Origin: Dipteronia dyeriana
Taxonomy: Eukaryota; Streptophyta; Magnoliopsida; Sapindales; Sapindaceae
DNA: 64,000 nt
Assembly: GCA_032871835.1 (NCBI GenBank)
Contig: CM065299.1
Span: 93,603,152-93,667,151 of the forward strand
Direction of reading: 5' to 3'
Numbering within the stretch: the stretch's first letter is position 1; every line of letters starts with the position of its first letter. The position numbers were made by a program, and so were the translations under genes. The notes under the pieces were generated by a model. That model was not told the origin of the DNA. It saw only the letters and a program-made list of their open reading frames with translations, and did no database searches. Positions 23,248 through 33,592 of the stretch are shown here, piece by piece.

Positions 23248-23372
23248 ATCATCCACTGCCTTCTTACTATCGCAATATTTTCTCATCAGACAAACAAGCA
23301 AACAAACGTATTACAATTCACTGCCCATTACTCTCCCTTTCTCTCTTGCTTCACATTGAATTGGAAGAAAAA
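22630..23372 (+). promoter_or_regulatory. Proximal promoter and 5' leader of NAC copy 1
   Basis: From about 23010 it aligns with 28440-28796 upstream of NAC copy 2, for example 'ggttttagtggggtctac' at 23054 and 28474. An (AT)n tract occupies the place where copy 2 has a TATA-like sequence. Position 23115-23122 reads CCACATCA where copy 2 has CCACGTCA. The part 22630-23005 has no recognisable feature. Confidence 0.65.
23206..23244. repeat. (AT)n microsatellite at the TATA position of NAC copy 1
   Basis: About 39 bases of alternating A and T, bounded by 'tatgc' and 'gtaatca'. In copy 2 the same flanks enclose only 'ataaatata' (28649-28657). It lies about 130 bp before the ATG. Confidence 0.95.
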
Positions 23373-24376
23373 ATGGACAACGATCCTGGAAACAGATTCT
23401 ACCCAACTGAAGAACAAATCATCTCGCATTATATCGAAGGGAAAATGCAGGGCAGACATTTCCCAAATGTGATTCATGAAATTAATATCTGCAACTTCGA
23501 TCCCTGGGAGCTGACTGGTTAGTAAACACTAAACACCAACACAGTCAATTTCATTTCCTGACAAATTAATGTTGTTCAAGTTGAAATGAACATTTGCAAT
23601 TTTCTTTAATATTAATGTATGTAAGTATGTATGCAGAGCAAGCGGCTTTGCGGTCGAACGATCCGGTCTGGTTTTTTTTCGGTGAACCTGATTATAAGTA
23701 TGCCAACAGTAGACGGGTCAATAGAAAAACCAAGGCTGGATACTGGAAACCCACCGGTACGGATCGTACCATCAAGGACATGCAGGGCAGGGAGATTGGT
23801 ATCAAGAAGAACCTTGTTTTCCGACTTTCTTCTTCTAACAAAGGAGCCAAGACTATCTGGGTCATGCATGAGTATCATTCCCACAACGCCCGCTTTTATC
23901 CGGTATGTATATATACATGCTCTGTTTTTTTTTTCCTCTAGAACTTGAGCTTAAACTCATGAAAATTTACTTGATATATAATTAATCAGTACTTGGTTTT
24001 CTTTTTGACTTGGTGTAGAAGCCTTTTGTTCTCTTCCGCTTAAAACGAAAATCAGATGAAGATGAGTCCGATACTTGTGAGGGATCAACCCATCAAATGG
24101 CTTCACAGCAATCACAGGTTAGTACATTAAAAACCATGCTTCAGTTTGTTTGCATATGATCAACTTATAATATATACCAGTCAAGTGTCAATTATTGCTA
24201 ATGGTAGTTCACTCACTCTCCAGGGAAACAATCAGCAGACTGAGTGGGAACCATTCCCCGACCTGAGTGAGCAGGATTACGGCTTTCTCTCTCAAGTTCT
24301 GCACCCAACAGCAGAGGGTCCCTCATATTCTACTGCTTCTAATTACCACCCCAACACATGGAGATCTCATTATTAG
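23373..24376 (+). CDS. NAC-domain transcription factor, NTM1-like, without membrane anchor (copy 1)
   Basis: Four exons: 23373-23517, 23637-23902, 24019-24117 and 24224-24376, all with GT-AG junctions, giving 220 residues. The NAC DNA-binding domain spans about residues 5-155: GNRFYPTEEQ, EINICNFDPWEL, DPVWFFF, KTKAGYWKPTG, GIKKNLVF and WVMHEYH are its successive subdomains. The EINIC...DP form and the context suggest the NTM1-like group. In copy 2 exon 4 continues for a further 60 or so codons and two more exons supply a membrane anchor. Here the sequence diverges after RSH and stops two codons later, so the product would be soluble and could enter the nucleus directly. Its activation region is mostly lost. 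The upstream region is broken by about 17 kb of transposons, so it may be poorly expressed or becoming a pseudogene. Exon structure is read by hand; the family call is firm. Confidence 0.8.
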
Positions 24377-24860
24377 AGTTATTATATTATTTTAAGGGTA
24401 GAATAGTTTTTTTGCTTGTATAAAGACTATATATTATATTGCTTCTCAGCCTTTAATTACTTCTTGTAATTCACTAATTTGCATTCTCATTATCTAGTGA
24501 GAAAACCTATAGCTACCCTTTTATCTATTTTCTCTTGTCTCTCTGGTTCTTTGATTTTGTATTATGTAATTCACACCTTATCATAGTATAATCTCGTTTC
24601 GCACGGGTGAAATTTTCTTACTTGTTAAGTTTTTGTGTTTATGAGAAATGATACATATATTGATGGATAACCGTACAACTCAAAAGACTGGTCTATTGAA
24701 CCGTAACATTCCTGTGTATTTATATCATTATATTAATGTTATATATTTTTTCAATGTGAAACTCATCCCATCTTCTTGAGCGTCACATGTGAGTTCTCTA
24801 ACAATCAGTGTGAAGTTTGACGAAAAGAATTAATCATATTGAAGTTATTTTATGAAAAAA
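24377..24860. other. No gene seen
   Basis: AT-rich 3' flank of NAC copy 1. The duplicated homology with copy 2 ends inside exon 4, so this flank has no counterpart downstream of copy 2. Confidence 0.5.
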
Positions 24861-25245
24861 TTTCTTAAGGACAAAAAGATGTGGGGTTATATATAGTGGA
24901 ATTTTAGGTAAACCATTTAATGAAATGGCTGAAAAATATGCAGATTTGTAAGATGTTTGGGAAGCAAAAATCCAATAATTATCACTTGGATTCACAATTT
25001 TGTTGAACATTCGATAGGTACACAGTTGGCAAAGTTTGAAACAGCCAAGGAGGTTGGGAATCATTTGGCAAGATTGTACATGCATCCTAACTTCACAAAA
25101 TAAAGTATATATGAGTATCTAGAAGTTCTATTCTGCAATGACAAATCTTTGAGATCAGTTGGCTCTCACAGAATTAGCAGAGCTTCGTGCATATGCTCCA
25201 TATATTGTTTGTAGAGAGGAACACGTCTTACCGGTTGTAAGCTTC
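24861..25245 (+). pseudogene. Ty1/copia gag fragment
   Basis: With frame changes this reads a copia-type gag (UBN2-like). In one frame around 24975-25090 there is GTQLAKFETAKEVGNHLARL. In another, at about 25150-25240, there is LAELRAYAPYIVC followed by REEHVL. Stops and frameshifts break it. Neither pol nor LTRs are recognisable next to it. Confidence 0.65.
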
Positions 25246-26544
25246 TATACTTTTGGGTTTATAAGGAACTGTGGAACTCTGATACCATCATAAATTAAAT
25301 GTAACTTCATGTTGTTGTACGTGCTTTTCCAATGAATAATATATAATAATTGTTTCACATTGATTGAATGTTGAGTCTAGCTAGTTTTTGTTTTAACTTG
25401 TGAAAATATGAATACATTAACGATATCTAATTTGTCGACTTACATTTTCGGATTGAGTCTTGGAATTAAATCATTGGTAAATAATGACATTGGACAAAAG
25501 CCTGGACTTATATTAAACACTGGAGTTTGAATGTTAGGCTGCAACTCCAATTCAGGAAAAAAAAAATGTACCACTTTAGACTGTCATTAGTCATTACATT
25601 GAAAGTGTCATGTAAAACAAACATGGAAAACATATAACTGGGTACATGGAGACTGAGATATCCTAAGTTAAAAGTGCCATCAGGATCTCAAATATCTCCC
25701 AAGTCCCTAAAGACAATGAAACAATATCATGAAGATTAGTTGTAACACACTTTCCCAACAAGCCATTTTTTGCTGCAATATATGAAGCAATATCTGGTTA
25801 CCGAGTGTGATGCATGATATGTGCACCATCATAACTCACAAGCCTCTCTCGGTAAAATGGATATACATATCACGTTATAATAAGATTCGAAAAAAAAAAG
25901 TTTAATGGACAGATATACTAATTATATAATACGTCGGTCCCATTAAATTAAGTTTTTTTCTTTGGATCAAGAACAAAAGAATCTCTCAAAATCTGTGGAG
26001 AAGGGACTTCCCCTGAAAGTGGAAATGGGAGTGAGTGTGGCCTATCAGTTTTTATTGATGAAACTTGAAAGACTCTTGTTTGTCACCAGATGTACATTAA
26101 AAAGCGAAAAGGGTGAATCATTTTCAATTTCTCATAATCAGTAGACCCAAAACCTGTAGCAATGAGTTTGGACTTTGGACTCTTGTTTTGACCAAAGGTG
26201 CCTTTCTAGAATGTTCTTTACACGAATAACTTTCAGTTAAGGGTAAATACACTAAGATCCCCTAAAATTGTTTCTAAGTGCATTTAAAGAAAAATATACA
26301 TTCATTTACTCGACTTACCCTACTCTTGTAATTGAACTAATAAAAATACCAATTTTTTCATAGATATTAAAATTTAGAAATGAAGATAATCTTTTTTATA
26401 TATTAAAACAAACAATTAAATTAAATTGATTGAAGATAATATTTTCAATGGAATCTAAATTATAAAAAAAAATAACTATTACAATATTTTAAGATTTGGG
26501 AGATGAGGCATGACTCGAACCCGCAATCTCATAGATACAGGTAT
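25246..26544. other. No gene seen
   Basis: AT-rich intergenic sequence. 'ggaactctgataccat' near 25272 is the reverse complement of an initiator-methionine-type primer-binding site (atggtatcagag), perhaps a retroelement relic. A B-box-like 'gactcgaacccgc' (reverse of gcgggttcgagtc) is near 26512. Confidence 0.4.
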
Positions 26545-27134
26545 GAGAGCATCTCCAATGGTATAATTAAATTTGGATCATCAAAAGTTGTCACCTCAGC
26601 ATTTGATGGTTGTTTTCAGGGATTGCTAAATTTGATGATTGTGTGGTGTATAATGATATACTTTATCTAAATAAAAAAATTTAATATATCTAAATAAAAA
26701 ATATAATCTTGCCTCATTTTTCACTATTCCTGCTCATTTTTTATTTCAAGGGTAAACAAATTAAAAAATTAAAAAACTATAAAAGACAAGAAAAAGTATA
26801 TGATATGGGTATTGATCTATTCGTAATGAAGAGACGAATTTTACTTGATTGAAATTTTTGGGTCGAAACAATGATGCGATACATAGGTGATCAGAAAAAA
26901 AAAAAAAATCACAGATGAGAAAGAAAAGATAAAATCACAACAGTATTTATTTTGGGTTAAGTTTGTATTTGATGATTGAAAGTCAATTTGTAAATTTGAT
27001 TATTAGAGAGACAATTTGATTATTGATAATTTCTACACAATAAATTTTAGTGACTCTGTTGGACAGTATTTTTTTGGATAAATAATCAAATTTTGACTAT
27101 TCTCTTACTTTGAAGGATACCATTGGAAATGTTA
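26545..27134. mobile_element. MITE, PIF/Harbinger-like
   Basis: Left end GAGCATCTCCAATGGTA (26548 onward) and right end TACCATTGGAAATGTTAT (27118-27135) form an imperfect inverted repeat. The ends with CATCTCCAATGG are typical of plant Harbinger-type MITEs. AT-rich interior without coding capacity, about 590 bp. Confidence 0.55.
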
Positions 27135-28796
27135 TGAGGGTTTACTGTTGAGTCAACCTTATCTTATCAATTAAAAATAATTTTTAAATATAAAAATAAA
27201 AACAATTTTTAAGATTTCAAATTATCTTCATTTTAAATATATTTTTTGTACTATTTTAAAAGTAAATCAAAGAAATTATTTTTAAATAAAGTATTGTTTC
27301 TAAATTTTAAATTATTTTTACTAGCTTTTACTTTTTATATATAAAAAGAATACAGTTAATTTTTAATTTTAATAAATATGCTTAATTTGCTGTTTTTATT
27401 AGTTTATTTTTAAAAATAAAAGAGAAATGAATGGATTTATAGATATATATTATCTTAAATTTCAAGGGATCATAATGTATTTACCCATTTTCAGTAATGG
27501 TTCTGAGAAAGCAAATTAAAGTGACCGGCCTTCTCATAATTGGATAGAAATTGAGCCATTCCAGACTGTTCATCCAAATTAAATTTTACGACTTGTGAAT
27601 GAAGGGGTGAGATAAAACTGAGTGGGGAATCTAATTAACAAATAAAATCAAAGAAAAAGGTTAGAAGGTGACTTCACTATTCAATCAGAGTCAGAGAATC
27701 AAGAAATTGCATGGAACTGGGACTGGGGTCTCCAGCAAGTCAGCAACTTGGTTAGAAAGCTGCGTTACTTTTTCCATATTTATATATACCTATTTTAGAG
27801 TAATTTTGTTTTAGGTCTTCTCACTATTTAACCAAAGATTATGAATTTGAATTATCATTCCTCTTTAAAATAATCCTTGAATTTATATAATTATATAAAA
27901 TTCTTTTTATATAGGTTGAGACCTGAGACCTGAGACCTGAAACAATAATTAAAGTTTTAAGTAAAATTTCTTAATTACCACTCATAATAATGGACTGAGG
28001 GCTTCCACGCATTTGTTTCTTTTATTAATTAGGAAAGATAGAGACAATTATTTGAAAAAAGAAATAATATAGATAAAGACACATATGTTAGTAAAATCAT
28101 GTCGGGTTATATGAATTTATACATAATTGATATCCATACAACATGATTTTTTTTAAAAAAAAAACATTACAAGAAGTATAAAAATAAGATATTTATTTAT
28201 TTTTATATTTCAAACCTTTAAATCTTGTGAGATTTGGTTTAAAATTCGATATCTAGTTTTCACTCTAACTACAATACAGTAACCAAATTCTTAAACTAAA
28301 TCCTACACCGAACAGTTAGGTCGGGTCAAAAACACAATTATGTGGTAAGACCGTAAGAGGTGTATGCAACATATCATGATCATGCTATATGCCCCCCTCC
28401 ACAGAGCATTACATTTTACAGCATGAAATTTGTTCATACGAGGGTAACTGTACGGAAGGATGAAGTGTACACGGTTTTAGTGGGGTCTACTTAAAAACTC
28501 ACTAACAAGTAGTCAAGTGACTCAAGTACCAAAAATCAAATGGGATGATTCCACGTCAGCAAAGAGTCTCTGAGACTGTGAGACAACTTCTTTGGCACTC
28601 TTTGCTAAGTTGAGAAGCAGACCGAGGAAAGAGTGGTCAAAACCATGCATAAATATAGTAATCACTCGCTGCCTTCTTACTATACATATCACAATATTTT
28701 CTTATCAAACCAACCAACATACTTCATTGAATTTGAATTCACTGCCCATTCACTCTCTCTTTCTTTCTTTACTTCACATTGATTTGGAAGAAAAAA
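27135..28796 (+). promoter_or_regulatory. Upstream region of NAC copy 2
   Basis: 27180-27990 and 28440-28796 align with the two separated parts of the copy 1 upstream region. Between them (27990-28440) no transposon is visible, so this probably shows the ancestral layout. A TATA-like 'ataaatata' lies at 28649-28657, about 140 bp before the ATG. CCACGTCA at 28551-28558 is an ACGT-core bZIP-type site. Its presence in a promoter of a membrane-tethered NAC fits stress control, but that is inference. Confidence 0.6.
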
Positions 28797-30955
28797 ATGG
28801 ACAATGATCCTGGAAACAGATTCTACCCAACTGAAGAACAAATCATCTTGCATTATCTTGAAGGGAAAATGCAAGGCAGAGATTTCCCATATGTGATTCA
28901 TGAAATTAATATCTGCAACTACGAACCCTGGGACCTACCTGGTTAGTGAACACACAAACACAGTCAATTTCATTTCTTTCACAAATTAATGTTGTTCAAC
29001 TACTTGAAATCAACAAATGCAATTTCCTTTGATATTAATGCATGTATGCATGTATGCAGAGCAAGCGGCTTGGCGGTCGAACGATCCGGTCTGGTTTTTT
29101 TTCGGTGAACCTGATTATAAGTATGCCAACAGTAGACGGGTCAATAGAAAAACCAAGGCTGGATACTGGAAACCCACCGGTGCGGATCGTACCATCAAGG
29201 ACATGCAGGGCAGGGAGATTGGTATCAAGAAGAACCTTGTTTTCCGACTTTCTTCTTCTAACAAAGGAGACAAGACTCACTGGGTCATGCATGAGTATCA
29301 TTCCAACAACGCCCGCTTTTATCCGGTATATATATATATATATATATGCTCTGTTTTTTTTTTTCACTAGAACTTGAGCTTAAACTCATGAAAATTTACT
29401 TGATATATAATTAATCAGTACTTGGTTTTCTTTTTTCACTTGGTGTAGAAACCTTTCGTTCTCTTCCGCTTAAAACGAAAATCAGACGATGATGGTTCTG
29501 ATACTTGTGATGGACCAAGCCATCAATTGACTTCACAGTCACAGGTGAGTAAATACCATGCTTCAGTTTTTTTCATATCAACTTATAATACCCTTCACGA
29601 TCATGGAAATCACTCCAGGGAAACCATCAGCTGCCTGAGCGGGAACCACTCTCCAATGTGAGCGAGCAGGATTACGGCCCGGCAGCACAGGGACCCTCAT
29701 ATTCTAGTGGATGTAATTACCAAATCAACACAGGGAGGTCACATACGATCAACAGCAGTTACTCTACTGAGCAGGACGATCAGGAGTTTGTGAATTCGCT
29801 ATGGGCAGATCGGGAAGGTGAATACTCGTTTGAAGAAACTGTGAACACTTGTCTTCATGAATTCAACCCACCAAGGTCATTGAGACAAGTGTACGCCGGA
29901 GATAGCAGTTACGCAAATGCAGAAACAGTCTATTCACAGGTAGAGCTATTGGAGAAATTTTTTTCTCCAAGAGCTTGATGCCGCGGTTAAATTCTATAGG
30001 AGAATATTATTTTGTTAGTTGTTATTTCTAGTAATGTCATTGGCATTGTAATAATGGGTTGCCACTCATTATTACAACTACAATGTGAGTCAAGATTACT
30101 CAAGAATCACAATTTGTTTAAATATGGTATTCTCCTATAGCTTATAAGGGTATTGACAGATCTTCAGGTAAGTTTCTGAGTTGTGCTGATCACCACATCT
30201 TGCACTAGCCAAAGACTTGTTTTCCTTACTGCCGCCACAGTTTTTGAAAATATGTCACCATCTATCTCTTTAGACCTTCTTGTTTTAAAGGCTTTGGAAA
30301 ATCTAACTTGTGTTTTTGTAACAGTGGGCCAATGTGCTGGAAACTCCAAGCTTTCTCAGTGGGAATTTCAGTTCTAAAAAGTGCAGGCAGATACACATGG
30401 GTCAAGCACCTCAGTCGAAAAAACCTCGGATTAATTGTATTCAATTAGTCAGTGAGGAATTTCCTGTTGTGACAACCTGCGAAGCTCAGCATCTTCCAAA
30501 ATCTCACAACATTGAAAAGAAATCTGCTCCGGTGAAGGTTTATTTGCAGGGTAAAGTTTCAAGCAAAGCAGTATCTAGAGATGAGGTAAGGATATTCGAA
30601 ACTACAGCACTACAAACATGAAAATAACAGCTTCCACAGACCATTGAATCCTTAACACACAATTTATGTTTTGCAGGTGATCGATGATGTAAAGCTTGCT
30701 ATTGATCTGCCCTGGGAGGAAAACCCCATTGTCAAGTATGTCAAAGACCAGAAGATAGCTCGAAGCAGTGGAAAAACAAGTTGTGAGATGAGATTTGATG
30801 GGTGGTCTAATGGCAGCAGAAAGGGATATATCATTTTCCTGGAGACTCCTCCATTAGGCCACAAACCAAACCCACCATCAATTTATATTGGCAACATACT
30901 CCTAGCTGCACTCTTGTTTATGTTTATTATTAGGGAAATGGAGTCTCTCCATTGA
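28797..30955 (+). CDS. Membrane-tethered NAC transcription factor, NTM1-like (copy 2)
   Basis: Six exons: 28797-28941, 29060-29325, 29449-29544, 29619-29939, 30325-30585 and 30677-30955, all GT-AG with frame continuity, giving 455 residues. The NAC domain is at about residues 5-155, with GNRFYPTEEQ, EINICNYEPWDLP, KTKAGYWKPTG and WVMHEYH. An acidic and Ser-rich middle follows (DDQEFVNSLWADREGEYSFEE is part of exon 4). At the C-terminus a hydrophobic segment, residues 432-448 (IYIGNILLAALLFMFII), is followed by a short charged tail. This is the layout of membrane-bound NAC factors, which are held at a membrane and released by proteolysis under stress to act in the nucleus. It is the full-length partner of the truncated copy at 23373. 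It converges with the ARV1-like gene, with 485 bp between the stop codons. Confidence 0.88.
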
Positions 30956-31440
30956 GTGATTCCAGTCTTACTAATAGTTCAGTACACTACATATGTTGAT
31001 GTCATTTGATGACACATTTCCTCTTGTTTACAGTAAACAAGCTCCCAGTTGAAGTCTGATAATTTACTTAATCATGTGTTGCGTATGTTATTGAATGTTT
31101 CTAGATGACTAGATTAAATCTAGTTTGTCTTGAAATTTATTCACTTTGAATTCAATACACGTGTCTGTTTATGTGCTTTTTCTGTCTCATGAAATTATTG
31201 GTAAATTAACCCTATCATTATTCAATACACCATGGTTAGGGTCTTCAACATGATTTGCAATTCTAGTTCAGAAAATTGACAAACTCAAAAAAATTACACA
31301 ACTTAAGCATATTGACATTGCCTAGGTATGAGAATATCAAGTTTTTACATCCAGTTAACATCAAAATCCTATATACTCTGTTTTAAGTATAACCAGGAGG
31401 TGATCTGATAGTTAAAGAGGTCTTCAGTGTCTCAAAGAAC
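30956..31440. other. Convergent 3' intergenic region
   Basis: 3' flanks of NAC copy 2 (+) and the ARV1-like gene (-). AT-rich, no feature recognised. Confidence 0.6.
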
Positions 31441-33592
31441 TTATCTCGAGTCCCAGAATGATAAAAAAAACTTTACAGCATGTGCCACAAAGCAAGCCCC
31501 TATTGTTCTGATCATAGATGACTCAGTTATCACTGGTTCAAACAGAAAAAGAGCCTCATCAAACAAGCATCTAGCAGTCTTTAAAGCCACACAAATAAAA
31601 TCTAGCTAATTCATGCATGTATTGAAATCCAACACAAGAAAGCACAACAGAAAACACCATGCCCAAGCCCAACCAGAAAAGCTTGATTTTTGCTAAAGAT
31701 GTCTGCGAATTATGACAAAGGGGAATGATCTGACACTAATTATTACAACGTGGAATATAAGTAGACATGCATGAGGGGTTCTTTATTGAATCTACGAGGA
31801 AGTGAAGAAGAAAAATTACTAGCCTTTTAATGCCACAGCATTAGATGAGAAAACGAACAAGTCAACGACAAAGATCGCAGAAGATGGGAATTTCCAAACC
31901 TGTGAAATGCATTCTCAAAGTTCAGCGGACTAATTTTCAGTAAATGATATGAACTAGAAACTGAAAAGATTACAGAAAGCACCAAACAAGAAGCCATTTA
32001 ACATGCTGTCTACTAATCAGCTCTGATAAATGCTCAAGTGGCGTCAAGAAACCATACCATCATGGCAACAAGAAAAATCTTTAAGTAACTGGAGACAAGA
32101 ATTGCAAGGACAAAGTCTCTGAACCTGCAAATTAGAAGAAGAATATGATAAGTTTTACCATAATGAAACAATTTCAAGATTACAAGCAGAAAACTCACTG
32201 AACGTAAACCACTAACCCAACAATTTAAATTTAGCTTATCATGTTATTGCCTAAAAGAAAAACCAAAGTCCTCTATTTAATATTAATTCTATTATGCCTA
32301 GTCTTTGTCGTATCTCCTACAGACCAAGAATGATTATCATTCATTCCCTCTTATGATTGTTTCTACTCTATCTTCCCCCACATTGATCCACCATCCTAGT
32401 TACAATTATGTGCATATTACGGACATGTTTTCCATCTCAAAGCACTGCCTCAGTGATAACAATGATCGAAATGTAAAGCAGGTTCAGTCTACTATAAATA
32501 CCTCAAAATACCTCAAAATTATCTCAGTGAAGGAATTAATGCAGAAATCTACCTGAAAACTCTACTCGGTGTATTTAGCAAAGTTCTTGATGCAAGGAAA
32601 AAGACGCAAAGAAACACGATATTTCCGAAAATGACATCCTTCAGCATCTACAAATAAAATTAGCAAAAATTGTTCATTTAGTGTAAAAAACCACAGGGAT
32701 CGAATTTAACACTAACATCATCTGTACTCCAACAACATTTCGAAACCTTTTGGCATATCCAAGTCAATGAAGAAAAAGTCATAGATGAACTGTGTTCTTT
32801 ATCACCTAGTCTCAACAGTAAACTTCTGTCTGCAGTTGTTAAGGCAACTATATATACAAATCATTGAAAACACTCTCCTTTCCTTTCCTCCTTATCTTAT
32901 CATTTCCTTTCCTACCTCTTCCGCCAACCCAAACATAGTGTTAGAGTCAAAAGAATTAATGAATTTTTCTGAAGTGTAAACATATTAAATAATTTCGATT
33001 GCAAAGGATACAAGCATCTAGAAGATAAAAACCAATTGCTGACCTCCATAATAAAGCCTGCACAGTTCCAAATTAAAGTAAAATCCCAATTTAAAATGGC
33101 AAATTTAGAAGGGAAAAATAAATACAAAAGAAAAAGAACATGGTAATTTGATAATACCTCAAGATTTACAGTTTCATGATTGAGCACATTATAGAGCAGA
33201 TGCCTATAAGCTTTTGGCTTGTGCAGAATCAAATCAATTAAAGGAATCTACAAATAATTAATGAGAAACATAAATATTGAAATCAACCCCAAAAAAAAAA
33301 GAGCTATTATATAAAATAATAAAGTTCTCTTTCAAAAATAAATAAAGTTGTATTTTGTCTACCATGAGCTCGCATTCAATGTACTGATCAGCAACTGCTC
33401 TGCAGCTCTCCTGTAAAACGAAACTAGCTGATGAGTTTTGATTGTAAAATTCGAGAAATAAACAAAAAAATCAAACAAAGGAGAAGAAGAAGAAGAAAAG
33501 TTTACACATTTCATGAGTCGAATGTTCCCTGGAGAGTACTGCACGAACAGAGTCTTGATCGGAAACGTGCACTGAACACATCTGTACTCCAT
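31441..33592 (-). CDS. ARV1: ARV1-like ER lipid-homeostasis membrane protein
   Basis: Nine exons on the minus strand: 33592-33506, 33410-33363, 33247-33158, 33057-33012, 32829-32747, 32647-32553, 32124-32058, 31899-31824 and 31532-31441. Together they give 227 residues with a continuous frame. The N-terminal ARV1 homology domain has CVQC (5-8), FVQYSPGNIRLMKCESC and YIECE, a four-cysteine zinc-binding pattern. IDLILHKPKAYRHLLYN follows near 49-65. Hydrophobic segments occur at about 76-90, 119-140, 153-175 and 180-195. ARV1 proteins sit in the ER membrane and affect sterol distribution and lipid homeostasis. Length is close to the plant family norm (about 230-250). All introns are GT-AG except intron 8, which appears to use a GC donor (AAAG then GCTAGT at 31823). 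The C-terminus is short but matches the expected TESSMIR...AHAVKF region. Confidence 0.9.

Noticed and set aside
23083..23301. Open stretches reading through the (AT)n tract as IYIYIY
   Set aside because: Alternating AT gives an open frame on both strands; no gene is implied.
23612..23884. Minus-strand open stretch over NAC copy 1 exon 2 (also 29035-29367 over copy 2)
   Set aside because: Shadow of the real NAC exon. It recurs in both copies only because the exon is duplicated.
32912..33232. Reading ARV1 exon 3 straight on into the following sequence as one exon
   Set aside because: The intron donor GTATTATC at 33157 and the exon 4-5 continuation (ALLWRSAIGFYLLDA then YRSLLLRL) match the ARV1 family; the read-through does not.
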